A DNA stretch of 64,000 nucleotides from Rhabditoides inermis (Eukaryota; Nematoda; Chromadorea; Rhabditida; Rhabditidae), in the NCBI GenBank assembly GCA_963966185.1, contig CAWZYM010000331.1, forward strand, positions 1,631,001-1,695,000, in the 5' to 3' direction. The notes under the pieces were generated by a model that saw only the letters and a program-made list of their open reading frames with translations, did no database searches and had not been told where the DNA came from. Below are positions 11,485 through 22,716 of the stretch, one piece after another (positions within the stretch are counted from its first letter, which is position 1; every line of letters starts with the position of its first letter). The position numbers were made by a program, and so were the translations under genes.

Positions 11485-11825
11485 ATCTCTCGCGCTCTCT
11501 CTCCCCACCCCTCTCTCTACACCTCTCTCTCCACTTCTCTCATTTCCTCGCGCCCTCTCTCTCCTATTTTCTACCCTTTTCTCTTTTCTTTCTTTCTTCC
11601 CCTCTCTCTCTCTCTTTCCCCGAAAACGAAATCACTCAAAATATACATATTATGTCTTGATAAACATAATTGTTCCCATGCTTCGTACTGTTGTGTGTCA
11701 GCTACGTGCGTTTCAGCTTCATGCTGGACCGGATCGCCTCCTCCCGCATGTTCACCGAACCAGAGCGAAGGGCGGCCAGGGACTACTACCTGCAGAAAGT
11801 CGACTACGGAACGTCCCCGCTCTAA
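10657..11825 (+). CDS. Secreted 140-residue protein of unknown family
   Basis: Exons 10657-10739, 10844-10955, 11081-11184 and 11702-11825 join in phase. Residues 1-15 form a signal peptide (MYAFLLLTVICSALA). The mature protein is helical and Ala/Gln/Glu-rich, with two cysteine pairs (CVHMC near residue 49 and CEAGC near 75) that could make two disulfides. The C-terminal part carries YVRFSFMLDRIA and a basic/aromatic end (RRAARDYYLQKVDYG). I do not recognise the family. Introns 1, 2 and 3 hold GA or CT arrays. The final exon and its 3' flank have a decayed duplicate at 17791-18105. Confidence 0.75.
10740..11600. repeat. GA and CT arrays in the introns of the 10.7 kb gene
   Basis: GGGGAGA-type repeats fill intron 1 (10740-10835). 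CT tracts fill intron 2 (10963-11060). Intron 3 holds three tandem blocks (about 11190, 11310 and 11450 onward), each a (CT)n tract followed by the same CTCTCATTTCCTCGCGCCC-type segment. Confidence 0.85.
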
Positions 11826-12446
11826 TTCACGAATTCCAAACTCCTGCATAAAGTTGTGCTTATAACAATATACCATGATTTGTCTGCTTTGAACTGGAAA
11901 ACGCAATCGAACTCGGAATTTTAATCAACATCTGGCGTGAAGTTATCATTTGCTCATATTGGCTCCGCTTTCCCACGGGTCCCTAGTGTTTGCCGAACAG
12001 AGATTGGTTTGAACGCTAACTCACCATTTCGAAGCAAAATAGGGGTGCGCTGACACCTTGAGTCAACATGGATCACACTCTAGCAGTCCCCCCCTGGTTG
12101 GATTGGGCTCCACGAGTAGTCGCTTGGCAGTCATGGGGAATGTGCAGTCAAACGTGTCAAAAGTATCATTAGAAGTGTCGAAATAGTTCACTGCTAGAAA
12201 CCCCCCATCGAAACCAACCACCTGTGACTTTTACCGCACCACTCCGGCCTCCCAAACATTCCAAAATGTTTCAAAACACAAACTTCCCAGCGCTCCCCGC
12301 AGCCCCAACGGCAAACACATGTTTTTAATCGATTTATTCCTGTTTACAAACTCAGATCTACACGTTCTGCAATCAAGAATTACATGAACCACATACTGAA
12401 ATGTTTGACAGTAGCCTATAAATGAATGAGAAAAGAGGGCAGCAGC
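11826..12446. other. Convergent intergenic region, no gene seen
   Basis: The first part (to about 12011) is the 3' flank shared with the duplicate at 17915-18105. The rest is unique, with no exon signal, between two convergent genes. Confidence 0.5.
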
Positions 12447-12577
12447 TCAGTAGATTTCGCGCTCCGAAAGCGGCTCGTGAATGCGACAGAGGATCTTCTT
12501 GGGTCGAGTGCAGAAGATGTCGTTGAGCATGCCTTCAGGCAGGAGCTGCAATACAAGCAGTTAGAGAGAAAGAGAAG

Positions 12578-12622
<45 letters not shown>

Positions 12623-14963
12623 TCGACCTGGACGCAAAACTCTGCATTCAAATAGTTGTTCGGCTCTCTATGCGGCAGAGCCCACGAGTCCTTCGGAGGA
12701 GCTGTCTGTCCCATAAACGCCTGTCTATACGTGAAGCTCGCCTTCGACTGATCCGTTCCGCCGCCCCTGTTCGACTTAGAGAAGCCAGCAACCATCGCCG
12801 CGCTGAATGAGCGATTGATGAAGCAGAGAGAGAGAGAGAGTAAGTAAATATGTACTGAGTGAATGTAATAAACAACAAAAAACACGCACTTTTTCAAGAC
12901 ACTGCCGACGGAAGCGGAACCCGCGAACACACCTAAACATTTCATGTCAAAATGGTTACAACACAAGTGGCGGGACGCACTGAGAGAGTCGGCGACATCC
13001 CGCGAGTTGGCAAACCGAGCGAGCGCCGCGCCCACTTTCCGACCAGGATAGCGAGCATCTTCGTAGTTATTGCAGAACTGAAGCAACGTACCTCCCTCCT
13101 CCCTCCCTCCCTCCCTCACTCCCTCCAACCTTCTCATACGCATCGTATATCTTCTTCATCATGTTTATGTTGTGCCTGTTTCCCTCATTCAGTTCCGTGG
13201 CTATCTGAGTCGTAATAGGCGTGTGATCGCGGAAGTCGTTGAGTCGCCAGAAGATTTCCATCACGTCCGGCGTCACCATCTTCAACAGTCATTGATGAGG
13301 GCGTGACGTCATCGGACATAATGGAGTGACGTCATCCGACATAATGGAGTGACGTCATCGGACATCATTGAGTGACGTCATCGGACACATTGAGTAACGT
13401 CATCGGACATCATTGAGTGACGTCATCCACCTACCATAAGACACGTGCGACCCACTCCGGGCGTTCTGTATTCGATGAAACTGGGCGGACAGTCCTGGTA
13501 GAAGAGGTTGGGTTCTGGAAGCGGACATGTTGAAAGGGGAGAGAGGGAGAGAGAGGGAGAGAGAGGGAGAGAGAGAGGGAGAGAGAGAGAGGGAGGGAGA
13601 GAGAGAGAGAGAGGGAGGGAGAGAGAGGGAGAGAGGGAGGCATACCATTCTTCTTCTGACCAGTCTTCATCTGGCACATGACGGGCAGGCGTCGATGCGG
13701 CACGACGGCGTCCAGTCGAGCCCGCATCTCCCGCTTCCCGCTCGAGTCGTCCACAAGCATGTAGAACACCTTAACACCATTCAAGTTGGAGCAACGAGCA
13801 GACAGCTCACCGCATTCAAATCGTATTTCGTCACGCCGGTACCAGAGGTCGCAAAGTCTTGAAGACTTTTCACATTGTACAGAAACGGTACGCCGTTGAC
13901 TGTCATCGTCGAAGCTCGAATCTTGTACGCCTGTAATAAGTAATATGTCGATTGGTCATCGAATGAAACGCAATCCACTCACCGTTCCGTCACTGTCCAC
14001 AAACGTCGGCTGATTCTCCAACGCACCGTTGTAGATGGGTAGACGCACGCCAAACTGAACACAAAGAATGTGCCCGCCCACGCAAGCCCCGCCCTCGCCA
14101 CTCACTCCGAAAAAGTCCTTGCCGTAGAGGGAAAACTGCGCGCTCGCGCCACTATGGACACGTTGCATGTGCTGCTTGTAAATGGGCACGTATTGCCTGT
14201 GAAGAGAGACGGTGTGGCACGTGAAAACAGCAACGGCACTCACTCATAGGCAGAGCCCATCCACTCCTCCCAAATCGCCTCGCCACTGCCCAGCATTTTC
14301 GGACTGAGCGCGCGCTGACGCATCGAGAGGTCGAACGAGCAGTGACTGTGCATCTCGCGCATCTAGAGAGAGGGAGGGGATGAGGGAGGGAGAGAGGGAG
14401 AGAGGGAGAGAGGGAGAGAGAGAGACGCGCACCGATCGGAACTCGGCAGCATAGTTGTTGACAGTAGTGTAGACGCACGCCTTGACATCGCTTCTCCACA
14501 CAGTCGGCAGGCCGACGGTCGGATAGAACGCTTCGCACGCAGACTGCAGCCCCCTGTGCGTCAGCGAACCCAACCTGACGCACAGCGTGTGCGCAAGCGT
14601 AGCGTCCGGTCTACAAGCGCTTCCTATGCACACATCGTGTCGTCGATTCTCACGTGTGAAAAATGACGCCCGGTTCGCGATACTTGAAGTGCACACTGTC
14701 GTTGCTGGTCATCTGAGGTGAGAGCAAGTGGGATGATCAGAAAAGGGAGAGAGAGAGGGGGGGAGAGACTCCTGAGAGGGGAAACGAGTGGGATATCCGA
14801 ATAACCTGAGCTGCCACGTTGAAGACCAGATCGCCGGCAGTTTTGGCGTCTTTATCATAGTTCTTCAATAGCTTTATCTTCTCCGACTCGGCAGGATTCA
14901 GCAGCACAAGGCCCACGTTCGGATGGATGGCGCCTGAACGAGAGGAGATTGGAAGAGGGAGAA

Positions 14964-15013
<50 letters not shown>

Positions 15014-16163
15014 AGAGAGAGAGAGAGCACCGACGTGCGAGAAACTCCGTGTCGCGGTGGGTGAGTGGAGTGAATCGTCGACTTTTTTGCTTCAACGTAG
15101 CGACGTTCTCACAGTATGTCGCGGCTTCGTTGGCGCTCATCGGACGCTAAACATCAATCGATATCGATCGATACACATCGATTTCGATCGATATCACCTT
15201 GGAAACGTGAATGCACCGGCCGCGGTGCTCCAGATACTCGTCACCGCAAGTGTGGAGTTGCGCTGAAACAGGCAGATATCGATTGATGAAACAGGCAGAT
15301 ATCGATTGATGAAACTGGCAGATATCGATTGATGAAACAGGCAGATATCGATTGATGAAACAGGCAGATATCGATTGATGAAACAGGCAGATATCGACTG
15401 ATGAAGCAGGCAGATATCGACTGATGAAGCAGGCAGATATCGATTGATGAAACAGGCAGATATCGATTGATGAAAGGTTACATACTGTGTTATCAAAACA
15501 TCGATCGCCCCGTTTATGATACGGCACGTTCATTACATCCTCGTGTAGGGACGTCATTCGGAGACACTCACCAAACTTGCAACTGAACTTGTCAGTAGCT
15601 GTACTGGGATCAACCTGAAATGGTACCGTCACGTATACGGTATGGTGACGGGGCGCCGCAGTACGATACAGCTACGGAAATTTTGTTTCATAGTTAGGTA
15701 TACGGTGCGCTACAGTACGCTGCGCTACAATACGTACCGTTCCAAAGTAGCGCGAGTCGACGACGGCGCAGAACTTGTCGCGTGCCTCCTTGGAGAGAAC
15801 CATCTCAAACGTGCGCGTACACTCCAAATTACTACCGTCCCATACGCCAACCGACTCCTCCGCCCTGCAACGGATACGGTAGCAGGAGGTACGAACGGTA
15901 CGGTAGCAGGGGGTACGAACGGTACGGTAGTAGGGGTACGAAGGGTACGGTAGCAGAGGGTACGAACGGTACGGTAGCAGGGGGTACGAACGGTACGGCA
16001 GCGACACACACCTATGAATCTTGCGGACGCAGTGCGCGGGCGCGTCGGTGTGACCGTGTGCGTAGGGGTCAGCGACGACGGCAGCGAAGACGGGAGGAGC
16101 GAGGAGTGGATGGAGGAGGAGCAGCGGGAGGAGGAGCCTCATCAGACCGCCAGAGTCGGCCAT
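12447..16163 (-). CDS. Large secreted protein (696 residues, 18 exons), with C-type-lectin-like segments
   Basis: Exons in coding order: 16012-16163, 15738-15864, 15572-15614, 15198-15262, 15035-15146, 14806-14933, 14654-14712, 14433-14619, 14244-14362, 14106-14196, 13983-14054, 13811-13930, 13646-13769, 13435-13514, 13130-13279, 12890-13077, 12628-12802 and 12447-12545. Every junction keeps frame. A signal peptide (LLLPLLLLHPLLAPPVFA) starts the protein. At about residues 110-145, CGDEYLEHRGRC...SANEAATYC resembles the start of a C-type lectin fold. LPVMCQ followed by QDCPPSFIEY at about 455-480 could be the end of one such fold and the start of another. Further paired cysteines run to the C-terminus. 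I do not recognise the whole. Several donors are non-standard (GTCGGT, GTTATT, GTCGAC). Introns carry GA/CT tracts and three separate minisatellites. Confidence 0.75.
12575..15027. repeat. GA microsatellites in introns of the 12.4-16.2 kb gene
   Basis: GA-rich tracts (CT on the coding strand) at about 12582-12620, 12828-12840, 13525-13640, 14365-14425, 14742-14767 and 14957-15027, each inside an intron. Confidence 0.85.
13303..13429. repeat. 23-bp minisatellite with TGACGTCA core
   Basis: Six copies of a 23-bp unit (GTGACGTCATCSGACATMAT...) at 13303, 13326, 13349, 13372, 13394 and 13417, inside one intron. Most units contain the palindrome TGACGTCA, the same string as a CREB-type site; regulatory use is not shown. 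Confidence 0.9.
15268..15475. repeat. 23-bp minisatellite with ATATCGAT core
   Basis: Nine near-perfect copies of a 23-bp unit (GCAGATATCGATTGATGAAA..) in a single intron of the secreted-protein gene. Confidence 0.9.
15882..16003. repeat. 23-24-bp minisatellite with GGTACG core
   Basis: Five copies of a 23-24-bp unit (GGTACGAACGGTACGGTAGC..) fill most of intron 1 of the secreted-protein gene. Confidence 0.9.
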
Positions 16164-16699
16164 GTCTTGCCTGGTGTGGAAGGACGGCGGCCGGCCCGCT
16201 TTTATCCCGCCCCAGGTCCTCCATTTCACTTAGCCTATGCGTATGCTAAGCTGATTCGTCGCTGAAATACGCAGCTATTCGGCGCTCGTGATTAGTGGTT
16301 ATGCAGATTTCTGCCCGCTGGTTTCGTCGCTGCGAAGCCGTCGATTTCAAAATGTTCCGTTAGAACTGCCCTTTCAGCCTTTCAAGCTGTCTTTCGTGAG
16401 GTCTTTCTTTCGGTTTTTGAATGAGCATTTCAGCATGAGAAAAAGGGAAAGGTGAAACAGAAAGCATCGGTCTACGAATCGTGTGTATTGAGAACGTCGA
16501 TGTGTGCTTGCCGTGTGTGCGCCATACTTGGAGCGGAGCAGATGAGCGATCCGGCGTGGCTATACGGTATACGTCTAGCAGAAGCGACCGGGGTTCGACC
16601 TCACAGCCAGTTTCGTAGCAGTTTCCCCTCAATAAGTTTCTGCGTGCGTGATTCGAAAGCCTTTTTGGACTCTGGAAGCCGAGCGCTACGTCTCTCTCT

Positions 16700-16758
<59 letters not shown>

Positions 16759-16949
16759 CCTCTCTCGCACTTACTCTCCTCGACACACTATGGACATGTT
16801 CAGGTTGTCGCGTTTTAAGGGTTTCATTAACGGTTATGAAAAATGTGTTCATGTTCGGGCGCGTCAAACAGACCTGCTCTTTCTGCACTAAAAACTAATG
16901 CGAGCAAATGTTGTACGTCGGCAAATTGATTTCGGTATCCGATCGATTA
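16164..16949. other. Intergenic with CT microsatellite, no gene seen
   Basis: Upstream region of the minus-strand secreted-protein gene. A (CT)n tract lies at about 16694-16747. The plus-strand frame that runs through it has no splice or family support. Confidence 0.5.
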
Positions 16950-17095
16950 TATATATCTTGTTGAACTATTGGAGCAGGTTTGTGTACTATTTCGATTGAT
17001 AAAATGCATGAGCTTTTGTTGCATTCTCTCACGGAAGTCCTTTTAAAAGATTATGAATGTACTTTTATTGGATTTCATATAAATCTATCTACATT
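16950..17095 (+). mobile_element. Half copy of the foldback family
   Basis: Only the right arm is present: GGAGCAGGTTTGTGT, then AAAATGCATGAGCTTTTGTTG, then the shared tail (GAATGTACTTTTATTGGATTTC). No left arm is found nearby. Confidence 0.6.
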
Positions 17096-17261
17096 AACAT
17101 AAACCACAAAATATTTTTTTAAAGAAATACAACAGTTCACCCACCTTGTTGAGTCCAAAAATCTATAAATTTTGCAAAAAAGAGTTTAGGTAATGCTGAT
17201 GGGAAAATTTACATTTCCAATGTCATTTTTATGTAAAATCATATAATACAAAAGGTTTGCC

Positions 17262-17335
17262 ACCACCTGGAACCGAACTCGAGCCATGTGTCTCAACGGG
17301 CGCAATCGCTAACCACAACACTACCGTGCGCACGG
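17262..17335 (-). tRNA. Degenerate tRNA-like sequence
   Basis: On the minus strand a box-A-like TAGTGTTGTGGTTAGCG and a box-B-like GAGTTCGGTTCC lie at tRNA spacing. Stems are poor. Probably a pseudo-tRNA or SINE head. Confidence 0.35.
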
Positions 17336-17790
17336 CAGGGAACGCGATCTGAACGATATCAGTGCACTCCACAGGCAGTGCGGAATGTGCACCTCCTGTC
17401 TGCTGGGGGCAGCCGGTGCGCGCCACCCCCACCCCTAGAAAACCATCCGTACACGGGGGATTGCCTGGCCCTGGTTGTAATAGAGGGTGCCTCAAACAGA
17501 GGCGAGCCTCTACCTTCTAACAACCCTCGATCGCTCGGGTTGTAATGGGGATTTGTTAGGGACCTGTTCAGGTCTATCGATGCTATAGAGGCTCGAACAC
17601 GCGAGTGGAAGACGAAAGACGAAACAGTGTGCTTTCACGGAGAGCCCAGAGGTGCGAACATGCGTTAGGGTCTGGCGAGTAGCTGAGCTTCCCCTTAAGC
17701 AAAGCAACACGTTTATTGGCAAAACACGTAGAAAACATAATCACCCATTAGATAGAAATTGAAGTAAGTATACGCGTACTGTCTCAATAG

Positions 17791-18105
17791 CTACGTGTTT
17801 TGAGCTTCATGCTGGACCGGATCGCTTCCTCCCGCATGTTCACAGAACCAGAGCGAAGGGCGGCCAGGGACTACTACCTGCAGCAAGTCGACTATGGAAC
17901 GTCCCCGCTCTAATTCACGAATTCCAAACTCCTGCATAAAGTTATGCCTATAAAAATATACCATGATTTGTCTGGTGTGAACTAGAAAACGCAATCAAAG
18001 TCGAAAGTTTAATCAAAATCTGGCGTGAAGTTATCATTTGCTCATATTGGCTCCGCTTTCCCACGGGTCCCTAGTGTTTGCCGATCAGAGATTGGTTTCG
18101 AGCTT
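17791..18105 (+). pseudogene. Decayed duplicate of the last exon of the 10.7 kb gene plus 3' flank
   Basis: Aligns with 11702-12011: the exon (FMLDRIASSRMFTEPERRAA region), the stop, and about 180 bp of 3' flank including CCCACGGGTCCCTAGTG. Changes near the 5' end of the exon (CTACGTGTTTTGAGC) put a stop codon after three codons. No upstream exons accompany it. Confidence 0.75.
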
Positions 18106-18240
18106 GACGAGCATTGTTGTTGTTCTCATACCATTTACTATTTCATTTATTGTTTTGTTATAATCTCTTTAACACAACTATAACTGTGTGAAACGTAAAG
18201 TGTTTCCTATTAAACAACGCTTGAAACGTACACGTTCAGG

Positions 18241-20270
18241 ATGTTCGTGTGCAACGTGTCCATTCTCTTTCTCATCATCTACGGCTACTACTATCACATG
18301 CGCGTTGGAGGAGGAAGCGGAGTGGAGACTTCTGTGACAGACCATGCGGAAGCAGGTGAACACGGTTGCGTTTGTCAGTATATATGTCATTCACAGTATT
18401 TACTGAAGCAGGATTAGTATAATAATGAGTGTGCTTGCTGAGTGTGAGTGAGTTCACTTTTGTCGCTACTGCCGAGACAGATTATACGGAAGCAGGTGAA
18501 CACGGTTGCGTTTGTCAGAACACTTATGTGTCATTCACAGTACTGAAGCAGGATTAGTGTGATACTGAGTGTGCTTGCTGAGTGCGAGTGTGAGTGCTTC
18601 AAAGTGACAGTGACCATATGTATGACCACGACTGTCGCTACTGCCGAGACAAATCATGTGGACGCCGGTGAACATGGTTGGGTTGAAACGATTAGAAAAT
18701 AGATGGACATTACTAATTACTGCCCACCATTCGCCGCGTAGTTATCCCTGTTATGTAAAACGTACAAACATCTCCCATGAAGGCTGAAGAATGTTGGAGA
18801 TAACGATGATTTGATCGTAACCGCTTCTACAGCGGGTGAAAAGGGGTGTAGTTGTTGGTGTTTTTAACAATTTTTCTCTTTCTGGGCGTATGAACGCACG
18901 GAGGATTATTCGCGCAAGCTTTTCACATTCATCACTGCAATGTGAAGCGTACATGTCAAATGGTGACGGAAACAGGATATCACAGCAGTGTGTCCAGTGG
19001 AAGTCGTTGATCGTGCGTTCAGTGAACACTACTACTCCGTCGACCACCACTACATCAACCACCACAGTCACCACCCGCGCCACTCGTCCCTCCACCGCCA
19101 ATCCCGGTAGGTGCTGTAAGGTCAAGGTAAAGGTAGCTCGATTGAAGAGGTTTAAATGAAACATATATGGCACTGATCACGCCTATAATGCGCCGACTGT
19201 GAATCGGGATTCGGGACACTCTGAAATTTCTTGACTATTCGTGTACGAGTATGAGATAAGATGACATTTCGAAAACACCAACGTGCGTGTGCCATACTTA
19301 TTGTGATATGTACTTGTGAATTTGTTTCATCACTGACTACAGAGTGCGGGTGGGGTGCAGGTGGGGCGCGCGTGGGCCGTCAACTAGTCGTCAGCCACCC
19401 GCGCCTTACCCGCACGCTGTAGTCATTGATGTAGACACAAAAAACTAAAGAATCAGATTGGCTCATATTATCACAACTCCTGTATACAAATCGGATGAAA
19501 CGTATGTGCTTGTTCACGTAGTCAATATTATGATTATTATCTTAGTCAGGGTAATTCAATTATATTGATGGTTGTAATTGTAGTTATTATCACACAGCAT
19601 GTGCCACCTGCTCCGCTTCGCAGATCGATCTGACAGTGGAGAAGTTCAAGTTCGGACAGGAGTTCGCAGTGGATACGATTGGGGTGCGAGGGGGGAGAGG
19701 GGAGGGAGAGAGTGAGAGAGAGAGAGAGAAAGAAGAAAAAAAAGAGGGAGAGAGACAAGAAAAGAAAGAGGGTAAGAGAGAGGGAAAGAGGGAAAGAGAG
19801 GGAGAGGGAGAGAGAGAAGAAAAGAAAGAGGGTAAGAGAGAGGGAGAGAGGGAAAAAGAGGGAAAGGGAGAGAGAGAGGGAGAGAGAGAGAAACTTTTTT
19901 AACCCAAAATGTTCACAGACTGACGCTTTCGGCTGCGCGACAAGACATCTGGAGTGCACGAGGAAGTGGTACAATGGAATACTCATCTACATAAAGGTAA
20001 GCCTCTCTCTCTCTCCCTCCCTCTCTTCTCCTCTCTCTCTCTCTCTCTCTCCTCTCCTCCTCCTCCTCCTCCTCCTCCTCCTCCTCTCTCTCTTTCTCTC
20101 TCTCTCTTTCTCCCACCCAGTCCTCCCTCCCTTCCTCCCTTCCTCTCCAGGTGAACGGCGTGCATCGTCTTCACTCGACCTTCTCGCAGTCCATCGACCT
20201 GCAGTGTGTCGATGGCCAGTGGATCTTCGAGACCACGATTGTCAACAAGCTCAACTGCAAGATTGTCTGA
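18241..20270 (+). CDS. Secreted or membrane-anchored protein with Thr-rich stalk and C6-like domain
   Basis: Exons 18241-18355, 19023-19106, 19598-19683, 19919-19996 and 20151-20270 join in phase to about 170 residues. The ATG has an in-frame stop upstream. The N-terminus (VSILFLIIYGYYY) is a signal peptide or signal anchor. A mucin-like Thr/Pro stalk encoded by exon 2 follows (NTTTPSTTTTSTTTVTT). The C-terminal domain starts PACATCSASQID and contains GCATRHLEC, LQCVDGQW and a final NC. Its six cysteines fit the nematode C6 pattern (PF01681-like; by eye). Exon boundaries in the domain match the gene at 9096. An optional 15-nt mini-exon (DYTEA) at about 18480-18494 sits in a tandem copy of the exon 1 end. 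Introns hold GA and CT arrays. Ligand unknown. Confidence 0.75.
18325..18690 (+). repeat. Tandem duplication of an exon end with its donor
   Basis: The segment GCGGAAGCAG|GTGAACACGG and its surroundings occur at about 18345 and 18484, with a diverged third copy (GTGGACGCCGGTGAACATGG) near 18660. Intervening GAGTGTGCTTGCTGAGTG blocks repeat too. Confidence 0.75.
19690..20100. repeat. GA and CT arrays flanking exon 4 of the C6-like gene 2
   Basis: GA-rich repeats at 19695-19890 and CT/CCT repeats at 20003-20100 occupy the two introns around exon 19919-19996. Confidence 0.85.
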
Positions 20271-20989
20271 AAAACATAAACATTTTCATTATGAGTTTTC
20301 TTTAAACCTTTTTTTTAATTATGTTTTTTTTCTTCATAGAGACTCAATGATTGATTCAATAGGGCGATTTCACGAGAGACATTAGGTTGGTTAGAGAGAG
20401 AAAACAGTGTGTGAGTAAAAGTTCAACGTTACACATCAAAGAGTTCATGTCACACACACCTTACGTTTCATTTCACACTGGCAAAAAATTTCAAAAAGTT
20501 TTTTTATAACTGACTATCAGACGAATTATGTGTCTTTTTCTTGTGAACTGAAGAAAAAAACCTTCAAAACAGTTAGATTCGCTAAGAAAAAACTGGTGAA
20601 CTGACAAACGCAAAAGAGAGTAGGCGTATTGGGTGCGTCATAGATATATATCAACAGATAGAGAACAGAAGACATGTGTTTGATCTCGAACCCTTGGACC
20701 CGACTCGAAATGGCACCAGCCGATAATAGTCAAAGGGAGGCTTTCTCGGACAAATATCACAGAATTCCTGGACAGTCGCTCGCAGAAATTATCTCGAGTT
20801 GATGCTTGATTCTTTCATTTCGCGATAAGAGCGCTTATAAATGCACTCTTGCGGCTGAAATGTTATCTGGGTGGTCCAGGATCAAAATTGCAGTCCACGT
20901 GTGTTTCCAAATCGTTTGTAGTGAACAGTTCTCGATTGCCGCCTTGTCCGCATTACCTTGTCCCAGTTGAGTACAGTACCCCTTACAGA
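20271..20989. other. Intergenic, no gene seen
   Basis: 3' flank of the C6-like gene and upstream region of the saposin-like gene. The sequence is unique; TATAAATGCACTC at about 20837 could be a TATA-type promoter element for the latter. Confidence 0.4.
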
Positions 20990-21746
20990 ATGCGCTCCCT
21001 TATCCTTCTCGCTGTCGTCGCCGCCGTCGCCTACGGAGCCGCCATCGGAAACGTACGTTTAGCTAGTATAAAACTTTCATAACTCTTGTATTGCATAATA
21101 CTTAACTTATGCTCCGATTTTCAGTTGGACGGCAAGCCTTTCTGCCCCATCTGCCAGCTGGTTGTCAAGGTACGCTAGCAACCCCAAGTGTCAATCAACC
21201 AAATCTACATAAAATATCGTTTGAAACAATTGTCGAATAATTCACAAGTTTGATCAAAGACTTAAGATGATTTCTGAATAGTTCACAGTGCAATTTGGCA
21301 TGCATTGCCTAGGACAAGACTCGAAACGTTTGTTCGATTAGTGTCCAATGCCACACTGATTGCAGGACGCCCTGACGCAGCCGGCGGCGGCGCAGGCCAA
21401 CTTCATCTCGTACGAGATCGCCACCGAGTGCGCCAAGCTCGGCTGGCAGCAGATCGGACTGTGCGACCAGGTCCTCTACGCGGTCAGTTTATTTATTAAA
21501 ACCTATCATTCAATCTCTTCGTCTTCGAAACCTCTTTCCTACCAAACTCATGTTAAACTCTACTGCTGTCCCTCCATTGTCATTGTTTACAGGCATTTTC
21601 ATGTGTGAAGCATTCTAGTAATAAATTTATTATTATCAAAGTATTAGTTCAACATCTCTCCATTTCAGCAGCTCACCCTTCTCATCAACGAGGTGGCCAA
21701 CAACGAGCAGCCTCTGCCCGCGTGCACTACAGCCGCTTTGTGCTGA
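20990..21746 (+). CDS. Saposin-like (caenopore-type) secreted protein
   Basis: Exons 20990-21052, 21125-21169, 21366-21482 and 21669-21746, all phase 0, give 100 residues. The ATG lies one base after CCTTACAG, a likely trans-splice acceptor. Residues 1-18 are a signal peptide (MRSLILLAVVAAVAYGAA). The mature part has six cysteines in saposin-B order: CPIC, TEC, GLC, PAC and a C-terminal LC. Its length suits a single saposin-B domain. In nematodes such proteins are secreted membrane-active peptides of the gut, used against ingested microbes; that role is family knowledge, not shown here. Codon use is GC-rich, as in a well-expressed gene. Confidence 0.88.
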
Positions 21747-22716
21747 TCGGTTTCCGAGGATCTTCTATTGATGTCCGTCTAAACGCTTTCTGGGGACCTT
21801 CCACGCTACGCTTCATGAATACCGTGACCCTATGTATAGATTGTATCATAAACGCGATTTCAATTAGCTTGTTTGATTGTTATCTTCGCACTCACAGTCG
21901 CTCAGTAACCACTTTCTCGAAAAAGAATCCTGTAAGCATTATCACTGATCTGTGAACATGATGACTAGCTTTGTCTGGGGGTTTCCGCGTGATAGATAGC
22001 CCATGGACAGTCAGCCGACTCTGAAACGGTGGCTCTATCAGTTGTGGCTATCACACAAAGGTCGGAATGGTTCTTCTGCTTTCGAGTGAAACATGCACTC
22101 ACTGTGCGTATGCAACGCCTGCATGTATTGCCCTTGTGACATGCGTGTTTCATCCTCGAATATCGGTTGATGTTCGAGAAAGTGAGATGCTGATGAAACA
22201 CGCGCTCTCTCTCCCTCTCGCATGGTGACGAAGATATGTATCTAATGACTAATGAGATCAACAACAAGACTAGACAAAGGGCAGGACATTTGCGTCAGCA
22301 AACAGCGAAGAGAAACATAGCAACCGAATATATGGCAACTCTTCAGGTCACAGCAACAGTACCGGAGGTCTCTCACCATTCCACATTAATGCGCGACACC
22401 AATTTCACATACGCATGATAACATCGGGTGATCTGGGATCGGAGGCAAGTTGAACCACACCTATGAATCATAGAGTAACGGTGCGTGTCGTTACTGTCGT
22501 TCTTTGTGGTTTGACCTTTGAAAACCAGTATCTCGACTGCGCGTTTGATGCGATTATTGTCCGGCCGCCGCGCATTTGTTGCCGAAAAAGAAACTCGGTC
22601 CTTGAACGTTACATTGGGTGTATTCGCCCAGTAGTGACCGTTTGATCACAACATCCTCACCACAAACCGCCGGTACTTATACAGATTGCGGCAATGGGCG
22701 AGGCAACGAGGCAGAC
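21747..22716. other. Intergenic, no gene seen
   Basis: Unique sequence between the saposin-like gene and the helical-repeat gene, with no supported exon. Short CT tract near 22205. Confidence 0.5.

Noticed and set aside
13303..16003. CRISPR array
   Set aside because: The 23-bp repeats are head-to-tail without spacers, and the setting is eukaryotic introns.
16452..16898. Plus-strand coding gene upstream of the large secreted-protein gene
   Set aside because: The frame is kept open largely by a CT tract; no splice sites or domain support.
21605..21955. Plus-strand 116-residue frame overlapping the saposin-like last exon
   Set aside because: It is a shadow of the true exon in another frame and runs into non-coding 3' flank.
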